7,829 nucleotides of DNA, from contig NATO01000056.1 in the NCBI GenBank assembly GCA_002085385.1, positions 1 to 7,829 of the forward strand, in the 5' to 3' direction. This document shows, piece by piece, positions 1 through 6,543 of the stretch (positions within the stretch are counted from its first letter, which is position 1; each line of letters begins with the position of its first letter). This DNA comes from a candidate division Zixibacteria bacterium 4484_93. GTDB taxonomy: Bacteria; UBP14; UBA6098; 4484-93. The notes below the pieces were generated by a model. It saw nothing but the letters and a program-made list of their open reading frames with translations. It did no database searches and was not told the origin of the DNA. Both the position numbers and the translations under genes were made by a program.

Positions 1-834
1 ACTGCAACAGGATACTATGAGGATGGGGTAATAACCTGCCTGAGAGGTGAAAAATATTTTAAGATTAAACCAGAACGGGTAATTATCGAAACAGATGCAT
101 TCGAGAGGATGATACCATTTGTCGGGAATGACCTGCCAGGTGTGTATGGTGCTGGAGCGGTGCAGACGGTAATGAACCTCTACGGAGTCGTCCCGGCAAA
201 GAGGGTGCTTATGGTCGGAGCAGGAAATATCGGGCTCATTATCTCATATCAACTGCTCCAGGCTGGAGTAGAGGTAGTAGCAATCATAGAGGGAATGGAT
301 AAAATCGGTGGATATCAGGTGCATTCATCGAAGGTCAGAAGGATGGGGGTTCCTATCCTCACCAGGCACACAATCATCGAGGCAGTCGGAGAGCGTGAGG
401 TCGAAGGTGCAATAATCTCAAAAATAGACGAGAACTGGCGTCCTATCCCGGGAACGGAGAAGAGACTGGATGTCGACACGATATGCCTCGCTGTGGGGCT
501 ATCACCCACCATCGACATACTGCGGCAGGCAGGCGCTAAGATTGTCTATATACCCGAGCTTGGCGGAGATGTTGCCATCCGTGATGAGTTTATGGAGACG
601 ACGGCAAAGGGGATATATGTGGCAGGGGACACAGCAGGTATAGAGGAGGCATCGAGCGCAATAATCGAGGGAGCGATAGCAGGAATATCTGCGGCAAAGT
701 CACTCGGAAAGAGTATCCCGGATTTCGAGAAACAGATTGCCAAGCTGAGAGAAGAGCTGAATAACCTCAGGGCAGGACCGTTCGGTGAGAAAATAAAGCA
801 GGGACTTGAAAAGTTAAGTCGGTTTTCTATTTGA
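1..834 (+). CDS. NAD(P)/FAD-dependent oxidoreductase, 3' part (5' end outside window)
   Basis: The frame is open from base 1, so the ATG at 109 is internal and the true start lies upstream; 277 codons are visible. The visible part begins near the end of an N-terminal FAD domain. It continues with a Rossmann fold (GAGNIG at visible residues 73-78, with an acidic residue, E97, closing the second strand, which usually favours NADH over NADPH). It ends with the conserved FAD-contacting VAGD (207-210) followed by a helix rich in small residues. The stretch DLPGVYGAGAVQT resembles the group annotated as sarcosine/opine oxidase alpha-like or HcnB-like flavoproteins, which usually work with small 2Fe-2S and second flavoprotein partners. 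The partners, if any, lie to the left. The substrate cannot be named. The 3' tail (about 240-277) is charged and helical. Family assignment is firm; exact function is open. Confidence 0.85.
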   Translation, partial: TATGYYEDGVITCLRGEKYFKIKPERVIIETDAFERMIPFVGNDLPGVYGAGAVQTVMNLYGVVPAKRVLMVGAGNIGLIISYQLLQAGVEVVAIIEGMDKIGGYQVHSSKVRRMGVPILTRHTIIEAVGEREVEGAIISKIDENWRPIPGTEKRLDVDTICLAVGLSPTIDILRQAGAKIVYIPELGGDVAIRDEFMETTAKGIYVAGDTAGIEEASSAIIEGAIAGISAAKSLGKSIPDFEKQIAKLREELNNLRAGPFGEKIKQGLEKLSRFSI

Positions 835-859
835 CTTCTTATTATCATATATATATATT
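831..859 (+). promoter_or_regulatory. Candidate sigma70-type promoter for the amrS operon
   Basis: TTGACT (831-836) and TATATT (854-859) are separated by exactly 17 bases. Each matches the housekeeping consensus at five of six positions. The -35 box overlaps the stop codon of the upstream oxidoreductase, and the predicted start of transcription (about 866) leaves a leader of about 26 bases before amrS. The region is AT-rich, which raises the chance of a random match, and the gap is short enough that read-through from upstream is also possible. Confidence 0.4.
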
Positions 860-861
860 AT

Positions 862-872
862 CTCAAATTGAG
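862..872. promoter_or_regulatory. Short dyad at the predicted transcription start
   Basis: CTCAA-A-TTGAG is a perfect 5-base inverted repeat around one central base (867). It sits on the predicted start point of the promoter at 831-859, a usual place for an operator. It is short and could be chance; no regulator is encoded nearby. Confidence 0.2.
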
Positions 873-877
873 GGAAC

Positions 878-885
878 AAAGGAAG
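878..885 (+). promoter_or_regulatory. Ribosome binding site of amrS
   Basis: AAAGGAAG lies six bases before the ATG at 892 and fixes this start. The other long open frame through this region (831-1244) has no comparable site. Confidence 0.6.
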
Positions 886-891
886 CAATAA

Positions 892-1884
892 ATGGAAAAA
901 GAGGCTGCATATTACAAAAAATTCGCCGATGGCGGTGTTCAATGCAATCTGTGCCCGCACAACTGCATCATCAAGCCGGGAAGGGTGAGCATCTGCCGTG
1001 GACGTGTGAACAGAAACGGAACACTATACGCCGCAAACTACGGAAAGACCATCTCCGTTTCACTCGACCCCATCGAGAAGAAGCCTCTATATCATTTCTA
1101 TCCTGGGAGACAGATACTCTCCATAGGCCCAAACGGGTGCAATCTCTCCTGCGTCTTCTGCCAGAACTGGACAATCTCGCAGGAGAAAGCACCGACGGAA
1201 GAGCTTCCCCCAGAGGCTGCTGTCAGGATGGCAAAGCAGTATAGCTCAATCGGCATCGCATACACATATACAGAGCCTGTCATCTGGTTCGAATACATCC
1301 GCGACACAGCACCACTTGTCAGGAAAGCTGGTATGGTGAATGTCCTCGTCACCAATGGATACATCAACCCGGAACCGTTAAACGAGCTCCTGCCGTATAT
1401 CGATGCAATGAACATCGACCTGAAAAGCTCGAAGAATGAATTTTACAAAAAACTCACCGGTGGAACATTGGAGCCTGTCTTGAATAGCATCATCATCGCA
1501 AGCAAAAAGACGCATATAGAGCTCACAAATCTCATCATTCCAGAGGAAAACGATACCCCCGAGGAGATAGCCCAGCTGGTCGATTTCGTCGCGAGTGTGA
1601 ACAAGAAGATTCCGCTGCATTTCTCAAGATACTTCCCCGCCTACAAGCTGACCAACCAGCCAACACCGAAGGAGACACTCCGGATGGCTTACGAGATAGC
1701 GAAGAAGAAACTGGACTATGTCTATATCGGCAATGCTCTGATAGACAGTGCATCGGATACATTCTGCCCAAACTGTAACTCACGGCTTATTTCACGCTTC
1801 GGATTCAATGTCAGTATCGCAGGTATCAAGAACGGCAGATGCACCCACTGCAACTCCGAGGTCGACATCATTGGTGCCCCTTAA
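892..1884 (+). CDS. amrS: AmmeMemoRadiSam system radical SAM enzyme AmrS
   Basis: This 330-residue protein is full length for the family. In order it has an N-terminal cysteine cluster (C18, C21, C25, C35, beginning CNLCPHNC), the family signature KPLYHF (64-69), the radical SAM cluster motif CNLSCVFC (C83, C87, C90) that binds the 4Fe-4S cluster opened by S-adenosylmethionine, YTYTEP (124-129), TNGYI (154-158), and a C-terminal zinc-ribbon-like pair CPNC (292-295) and CTHC (317-320). It is related to pyruvate-formate-lyase activating enzymes. AmrS is usually found with AmrA (AMMECR1-like) and AmrB (Memo-like), but neither is in this window, and its physiological substrate is not established to my knowledge. 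The ATG at 892 has AAAGGAAG (878-885) six bases upstream. The gene is the first of a three-gene overlapping set. Confidence 0.93.
   Translation: MEKEAAYYKKFADGGVQCNLCPHNCIIKPGRVSICRGRVNRNGTLYAANYGKTISVSLDPIEKKPLYHFYPGRQILSIGPNGCNLSCVFCQNWTISQEKAPTEELPPEAAVRMAKQYSSIGIAYTYTEPVIWFEYIRDTAPLVRKAGMVNVLVTNGYINPEPLNELLPYIDAMNIDLKSSKNEFYKKLTGGTLEPVLNSIIIASKKTHIELTNLIIPEENDTPEEIAQLVDFVASVNKKIPLHFSRYFPAYKLTNQPTPKETLRMAYEIAKKKLDYVYIGNALIDSASDTFCPNCNSRLISRFGFNVSIAGIKNGRCTHCNSEVDIIGAP
1858..1862 (+). promoter_or_regulatory. Ribosome binding site of the NusG-II gene, inside amrS
   Basis: GAGGT within the last codons of amrS lies 8 bases before TTG 1871 and 11 before GTG 1874. It supports a start at one of these two codons, not at the upstream ATG at 1748, whose extra 42 residues would lie wholly inside amrS and show no protein-like pattern. 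Confidence 0.4.
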
Positions 1885-2230
1885 ACCAGCCGATGCAATC
1901 ATAATCTCTCTTGTCATTGCATTTGCTGTAGTATCATTTACATTCCTACCAAAAAGTGCTGGCGAGAAGTTCGTTGTCACGCACGATGGAAAGATAATCC
2001 TCGAAGGAGAACTCTCAAAAGATAGCGAATACAGTATAAACGGTTCTCTCGGACAGATGAAACTCCTCGTTAAAGATGGGAAAATCTCGGTCGTCAAGTC
2101 GAACTGCCCGAGGAAACTATGCATAAAAAGAGGCAGTATCAGCAAACAGGGCGATAGCATTATCTGTGTTCCGAACAGGGTAATCATAACAATTCAAGGG
2201 AAGGGCGAGATTGACGGAGTCACAGGATAG
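1874..2230 (+). CDS. NusG domain II-containing membrane-anchored protein
   Basis: Taken from GTG 1874 this is a 118-residue protein; TTG 1871 is an equally possible start one codon earlier. It has one hydrophobic segment (about 8-26) near the N-terminus and a small beta-rich domain (about 31-110). The end of that domain carries the family signature: NCPRKLCIKRGSI, then CVPNRVIITI, with C78, C83 and C98. This matches the stand-alone NusG domain II family (formerly DUF1312), which is extracytoplasmic and is not the transcription factor NusG. In many anaerobes and Firmicutes such genes sit beside a Gx transporter gene and often flavin-transferase or Rnf-type genes; here the Gx gene follows directly. 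The start overlaps the end of amrS by 11 bases and the end overlaps the next gene by 20. The molecular role is not known. Confidence 0.82.
   Translation: MPLKPADAIIISLVIAFAVVSFTFLPKSAGEKFVVTHDGKIILEGELSKDSEYSINGSLGQMKLLVKDGKISVVKSNCPRKLCIKRGSISKQGDSIICVPNRVIITIQGKGEIDGVTG
2196..2205 (+). promoter_or_regulatory. Ribosome binding site that supports a TTG start
   Basis: AAGGGAAGGG lies five bases before TTG 2211, inside the coding region of the NusG-II gene. It supports TTG as the start of the Gx transporter gene, since no ATG or GTG lies near the expected N-terminus. Confidence 0.5.
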
Positions 2231-2720
2231 GCTAAAAAGGATTGTCCTGATTGCTCTTCTTGCATCAGCGGCAAGTGGCATCTGGTTCTTGGAGAACCTT
2301 ATCAATCCCTCCTCCTTCCGGATTGGGATAGCAAATATATTCACATTAACGGCACTCTATACCATCGGAGGAACACCAGCATTCCTTGTGAGCATAATTA
2401 GAATTTTAATCGGCTCTACACTCGCAGGAAAGCTCTTCTCACCTATCTTTCTCATCTCATTCTCCGGGGGGATACTCTCCGTTCTCGGGATGGTCGTAGC
2501 AAAGAAGCTAAACAGATTTTCGATGCTCGGCGTAAGCATCGCCGGCGCCTTCTTAAACAACATAGCCCAGCTTTTGACAACATACCTTCTTATGGGGAAA
2601 CCATCGGGAATGCTATATCTCTTCGGGTATCTCTCTATCGTCTCAATCCCCGCAGGAGCATTCGTCGGATGGGTCTCATACCTTGCAACAAAGAGGGTCT
2701 TGCCACTCTTCAGACGATAA
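2211..2720 (+). CDS. Gx-type membrane transporter (formerly heptaprenyl diphosphate synthase component I family)
   Basis: This 169-residue hydrophobic protein has about five membrane segments (roughly 10-30, 43-70, 77-97, 106-128, 136-158). The family pattern is clear: FRIGIANIFTLTALY (36-50) with the Arg-Ile-Gly-x-Ala-Asn core, then RILIGSTLAGKLFSP (64-78), and an Asn-Asn-x-x-Gln (116-120) in the fourth segment. The family was first named after heptaprenyl diphosphate synthase component I because of gene neighbourhood. It looks like a small-molecule permease related to ECF S-component-like proteins, and the substrate is unknown. It starts with TTG, overlaps the NusG-II gene by 20 bases in another frame, and its last 11 bases overlap the 3' end of convergent queA. 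The pairing with NusG-II is recurrent across anaerobes and supports a joint role at the membrane. Confidence 0.85.
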   Translation: MTESQDRLKRIVLIALLASAASGIWFLENLINPSSFRIGIANIFTLTALYTIGGTPAFLVSIIRILIGSTLAGKLFSPIFLISFSGGILSVLGMVVAKKLNRFSMLGVSIAGAFLNNIAQLLTTYLLMGKPSGMLYLFGYLSIVSIPAGAFVGWVSYLATKRVLPLFRR

Positions 2721-3741
2721 ACATTGCATCACCATAAGAAAAGAACCGAAAGGAATTATCGATAGCATATCGATACGCTTGCTTAATATTTTCAACACCA
2801 GCAAATGCCGAAACGAGCATCAAAAGCGACGAGCGAGGTATATGAAAATTGGTAATAAGCGCATCAACGAACCTAAAACGGTATGGCGGACGGATGAAAA
2901 GCTCTGTCCAGCCGGAGCCAGCCGAGATAGGATAGCTTTGAGATTCCAGTGCTCTCACCGTCGTCGTGCCGACAGCAACAATCCTCCGAGAGGATGAGTG
3001 TGCTATGTTTATTGCATCTGCTGTGGCATCCGATATCTCATAATACTCGCTGTGCATCCTGTGTTCGCGTATATCGACTGCGTTCACCTGCTCGAATGTT
3101 CCCCAACCGACATTGAGCATCAGATAAGCTATTTCCACACCAATAGAGGATAGGGTCTCAAGTAGCTCTTTCGTAAAGTGAAGTCCTGCGGTCGGCGCAG
3201 CAACGGCACCGGGAGTTCTGGCAAATACCGTCTGGTAGCGTTCCTTATCCTGCTCTGTGTCCTCACGCCTGATATAATGGGGAAGCGGGATATGACCATA
3301 TCTATCGAGGAGCGAGAAGAAATCCCCCGAATATCGGAAGCGGACAAGTCTCGATGAATCAGGTTCCGTCGATATAACCTTCGCCAAGAACCCCTCTGCT
3401 ATCACAATCTCTGTTCCGACTCTGACACGTCTGCCGGGCCTCGTAAGAACTCGCCAGATGTCATCCTCAACATGGTTCAAAAGGAATATCTCGACCCTGC
3501 CACCTGTCCTCTTTCTGCCATAAAGCCTCGCAGGAAACACCTTCGTATCGTTCAGGACCAGGAGGTCTCCTCGCTTAAAATATTTAACAATATCCCGAAA
3601 TATACCCTCCTCGAGGCGTCCACTGCCCCTATCGAGAACAAGCAATCTCGACTCATCACGCCTCTCAGCAGGATACTGAGCAACAAGCTCTTCCGGGAGA
3701 TTGTAGTCGTATGTCTCTATATTGAATATAGGCTCGACCAT
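2710..3741 (-). CDS. queA: tRNA preQ1(34) S-adenosylmethionine ribosyltransferase-isomerase QueA
   Basis: QueA moves the ribosyl part of S-adenosylmethionine onto 7-aminomethyl-7-deazaguanine at the tRNA wobble position, giving epoxyqueuosine; it acts in the cytoplasm. The 343 residues match the usual family length. Family blocks are all present: YDYNLPEELVAQYP (11-24), LVLNDTKVFPARL (61-73), GGRVEIFLL (80-88), PTAGLHFT (183-190), HRMHSEYYEI (227-236), VGTTTVRALES (258-268), LITNFHIPRSSLLMLVSAFAG (295-315, split by eye), and the closing YGDAMFI (336-342). One oddity is N210 in LNVGWGTF, where most family members I know have His (LHVG-GTF). The ATG lies 6 bases after the stop of the upstream outer-membrane gene and has no good Shine-Dalgarno sequence, so translation is probably coupled. 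Other queuosine genes are not in the window. Confidence 0.96.
   Translation of the reverse strand: MVEPIFNIETYDYNLPEELVAQYPAERRDESRLLVLDRGSGRLEEGIFRDIVKYFKRGDLLVLNDTKVFPARLYGRKRTGGRVEIFLLNHVEDDIWRVLTRPGRRVRVGTEIVIAEGFLAKVISTEPDSSRLVRFRYSGDFFSLLDRYGHIPLPHYIRREDTEQDKERYQTVFARTPGAVAAPTAGLHFTKELLETLSSIGVEIAYLMLNVGWGTFEQVNAVDIREHRMHSEYYEISDATADAINIAHSSSRRIVAVGTTTVRALESQSYPISAGSGWTELFIRPPYRFRFVDALITNFHIPRSSLLMLVSAFAGVENIKQAYRYAIDNSFRFFSYGDAMFIV
2757..2775. repeat. Pair of TATCGATA palindromes separated by three bases
   Basis: TATCGATA occurs at 2757-2764 and again at 2768-2775. As each copy is its own reverse complement, the pair can form an 8-base stem with a 3-base loop. It lies within queA, encoding a Tyr-Arg-Tyr-Ala-Ile-Asp stretch, and 37 bases beyond the Gx transporter stop. 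No run of T follows on the + strand, so it does not look like a standard intrinsic terminator. Confidence 0.35.
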
Positions 3742-3747
3742 CGGGGT

Positions 3748-6543
3748 TCATTTCTCAAATGTTCTCTGATAGTAAAACTCCGCAACGACCCTCCTGTTTG
3801 CCGTTCTGCCATAGGGGGTTTCGTTGTCGCCGACAAGCAGTTCCTTTATACCATCGGGGGTGAGTATCTCGACAGAATAAGGGCGTGAGTAACCGTATCC
3901 AATCGGTTCGATTGTTATGTTTTTCTCCTTGAGTTTCTGCTCAAAGTCATCTCCCCATTTATCCTTCAGCAGGGCTTTAATTCGCTCAACCTCACGCTCT
4001 GCCCTCCGCCTGGAAAGCGTTATGTTGTATTCCTCCGTGCCGATTCTGTCCGTATGTCCTGCAATGACAACCCGGAGTCTATCGCCCTTGAACGCCTCAA
4101 GCCGTCTAACTACATCCTCCTCCCTGCTCTCGAGGAAAGACGAACTCGGGACAATCTCGTTGAATATATACTCCACCAGTATGATACTCTCTATCTCACG
4201 GCGGCGTAGCGATACCTCCGCCCTGAGCGGCTTGCTGCGGAATTTCTTCTCACGCCCCGAGGATACTACCCTGAGAACACAGTAGTAACGCTCATCGGGG
4301 AGAACAAGGAAATCGCCCTCATATTCCCAGTTCCAGAAAAACTGCCCAGGAAGTTCACCTTTACCACTGGCAAGCCTCCTGACAACATTCCCATAGGCAT
4401 CCTCGATTGTAAGCTCATAGCTGTCAAGCTTGTCTATATCCGCAGTAGGGACAACATCTATCGTATCGATGAACTCGCGGTTCGGTAGATATTCTTTGAC
4501 AAACGGCATACCCGCCCTCGGGCGGAAGATTACCCCCTCAGCAGAGAGATACCCTCTCACACAGGATAAACCAACCCCTCCATCCAAGATGCGTGCAAGC
4601 TTTTGCGGAAGGTATCCACGGAAGAAGAGCCTCACATTTTCTGCCCTGCGAAGAGGGAGTTCCTCATCCTCTGACGAGTCACGAAACCCTTCTATAAACA
4701 GGAGAACATCGGGGTTTTTCTCGAGGAATATCTGGAGCCCAGTGATGTCAAAGCTATCTAAGGGGTTTGTATCAACATCCGATGACCCCAGATTAAACTG
4801 GATTTCAAATAGCTTCTTAAACATCGTATCACTGACGACCGCCTCCATCTCGACGCGGCGGTTCTCTGCCTCGACCATATCGATGAAAAGGCGTGCAATC
4901 TCTGTCTCGGGCGGAACACGCTTACGGTGGACATCATCCGGCATCCGAGCCAAGACCCTGCCTTCCAGTGATGGGTCAAGCGAAAGGATATAATCTCTCA
5001 CAGCCTCCGCACGCCTGAGGGAAAGTGCACTGTCAGGCTCGTCATCGTAGACAAAGCCGGAAAGAACAAGCGATACCCCTGGGTTGGCGGATAAACGCTC
5101 CGCTATAGTCTTAAGAAGACGGTGATAAACTGTATCGACAACGGATGAGTTCTTCTCGAAAAATACCACAGGAATAATCGGCTCCTCCTCAACGCAGGTT
5201 GTGACCTCCTCGAGCGGCAGAACCATCTGGTGAGGAAGAAGCTTTATCTCAAATGACGGCACAACCTGAACCTCGATACTCAGCACATTGTTCTTCTCGT
5301 CGGTTTCCTTTATCCTGCCGACAACATCGGGAAAGCTCGTTCCATCGTCATCTACGGAGAGAACAAGTTCAAACTCCCCTACCGAGCCCGGTGTCCAGTC
5401 CCAGTCGAGCACAGCCTCGCTGTCAGGAGGCAGGCTCTCGATATACTTCTTCGGGAATATCGGACGATACGAACCATCTCCGCCGCAGTAGTAAAGTGAA
5501 ACAAAGAACTCAGATGCTCTCTTCTCTCCTGTGTTCTTAACGATGCCGGTTACCTTGCCAGTTTCCCCGCGGAATAGCTCATTCGCTGTCAGGAACATTG
5601 CCGCAACATCCAGTTCCCTTTTCACAAGCCTTCTTCCCTGAATAAACAGTCCGAAGCGGTGCGAACCACCGCTCACAGCGAAGGCAGAGGGTTCTGTCGG
5701 GAAGACAAGCGAATACTCTATACCGAGTCCATAGCCGGGAAAGGCGACAAACGCTCCACCGAGCGAGACCTCATCGATGTTATATCCGGCGGATAAAAGG
5801 AGCCGATTTTTGAGCAGATGCGAACGCAGCCCAATCCTTACCTGCGTCTCACGCCCGTAGCGGTTGTCGGGAATCTGCATAATATCAAGTGCAGGAAGAA
5901 GATAAGGATATCTTACAAAGCTCACTCCCAGACCAAATGCCCGCCTTTCCTTACCCTCCGGGACAGCTCCAAGAGATAAGTCGGGCTCGACAAGGTTTCT
6001 CCCCGAAATACCAAAGATGAAATCCCCCTGCTGAAGGACAAGACCGATATCAAAGCTGGGAGCAAGTTTAGAATTCTTTCTATCCAGAAGCGGGTCGGGC
6101 TCATCGAGCCGGAAGTTCTTGCGGTTGTATGAATTTGCATAGAGCCGAAGAGATGCCCCGATATCAAGCGATGTCTCCTTTCCCTGAAGGAAACGGCGGG
6201 AAAATCCCAGAAGAAGCAAGTTCTTCGAGTAAATATTATCAGAGATAGTCCCCCAGCCGAACCCGACTGCACCAATATCCTCGAACATTCTTGTGATGGA
6301 AAAGTATCCCTCGTTCACACCACCGGAGATACCCGAGAATAGCTTGCCATAGCCTGCGTTCATCCAGTTGGTCTGGATGGAATATATCCCCCCGGGGTTC
6401 TGGAAGATGGTGGTCGCATCCTGCGGATACCCGATGCCCGTCCTTCCTGCACCGAGCCGAACAACACCGAAATCATCATCGGCGAAAAGAGGCAGGGCAG
6501 ACACCAGAAGAGTAGATAAGAGAACATAAGATAGAATCCTCAT
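3748..6543 (-). CDS. Outer-membrane PorV-like barrel fused to CARDB, three OmpA-like modules and a FlgD-like Ig module
   Basis: A 931-residue envelope protein. Residues 1-21 are a signal peptide (cleavage likely after LFA). About 22-305 resemble the PorV/PorQ (FadL-related) barrel family: a Gly-rich start LGAGRTGIG, then DATTIFQNPGGI (42-53) and alternating strands. About 308-430 form a CARDB-type Ig module (IVKNTGEKRASEFFVSLYY; KETDEKNN). About 455-568 are a first OmpA-like module ending NRRVEME. About 572-690 are a second, degenerate one (LPLRRAENVR). About 694-780 are a FlgD-like Ig module (YELTIEDAYGNVVRRL). About 785-926 are a third, canonical OmpA-like module with GHTDRIG, LSRRRA and TANRRVVAEF. 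D832 and R847 sit 15 apart, the spacing of the known peptidoglycan-binding pair in Acinetobacter OmpA. GGAGG (6550-6554) precedes the ATG by six bases, and ATGA overlaps the cupin stop. The role is inferred: an outer-membrane pore or secretion accessory anchored to the cell wall. Confidence 0.8.
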   Translation of the reverse strand: MRILSYVLLSTLLVSALPLFADDDFGVVRLGAGRTGIGYPQDATTIFQNPGGIYSIQTNWMNAGYGKLFSGISGGVNEGYFSITRMFEDIGAVGFGWGTISDNIYSKNLLLLGFSRRFLQGKETSLDIGASLRLYANSYNRKNFRLDEPDPLLDRKNSKLAPSFDIGLVLQQGDFIFGISGRNLVEPDLSLGAVPEGKERRAFGLGVSFVRYPYLLPALDIMQIPDNRYGRETQVRIGLRSHLLKNRLLLSAGYNIDEVSLGGAFVAFPGYGLGIEYSLVFPTEPSAFAVSGGSHRFGLFIQGRRLVKRELDVAAMFLTANELFRGETGKVTGIVKNTGEKRASEFFVSLYYCGGDGSYRPIFPKKYIESLPPDSEAVLDWDWTPGSVGEFELVLSVDDDGTSFPDVVGRIKETDEKNNVLSIEVQVVPSFEIKLLPHQMVLPLEEVTTCVEEEPIIPVVFFEKNSSVVDTVYHRLLKTIAERLSANPGVSLVLSGFVYDDEPDSALSLRRAEAVRDYILSLDPSLEGRVLARMPDDVHRKRVPPETEIARLFIDMVEAENRRVEMEAVVSDTMFKKLFEIQFNLGSSDVDTNPLDSFDITGLQIFLEKNPDVLLFIEGFRDSSEDEELPLRRAENVRLFFRGYLPQKLARILDGGVGLSCVRGYLSAEGVIFRPRAGMPFVKEYLPNREFIDTIDVVPTADIDKLDSYELTIEDAYGNVVRRLASGKGELPGQFFWNWEYEGDFLVLPDERYYCVLRVVSSGREKKFRSKPLRAEVSLRRREIESIILVEYIFNEIVPSSSFLESREEDVVRRLEAFKGDRLRVVIAGHTDRIGTEEYNITLSRRRAEREVERIKALLKDKWGDDFEQKLKEKNITIEPIGYGYSRPYSVEILTPDGIKELLVGDNETPYGRTANRRVVAEFYYQRTFEK

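Noticed and set aside
109..111. ATG 109 as start of the oxidoreductase
   Set aside because: The same frame is open to base 1 and encodes family-like sequence before it, and the domain is incomplete without the missing FAD part.
1748..1873. 42-codon N-terminal extension of the NusG-II gene from ATG 1748
   Set aside because: It would overlap the amrS zinc-ribbon coding region in another frame, has no hydrophobic or domain pattern, and the family N-terminus begins at the membrane segment; a start at 1871 or 1874 with GAGGT upstream is more likely.
2757..2800. Intrinsic terminator for the + strand operon
   Set aside because: The stem is AT-rich and is not followed directly by a T run on the + strand.
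3472..3888. 138-codon + strand open frame across the queA start and the end of the barrel gene
   Set aside because: Antisense to two well supported genes and without recognisable protein features.
4430..4993. 187-codon + strand open frame opposite the barrel/OmpA gene
   Set aside because: Serine/arginine-rich translation with no domain pattern, wholly antisense to a frame with clear CARDB/OmpA motifs; a shadow of the real gene.
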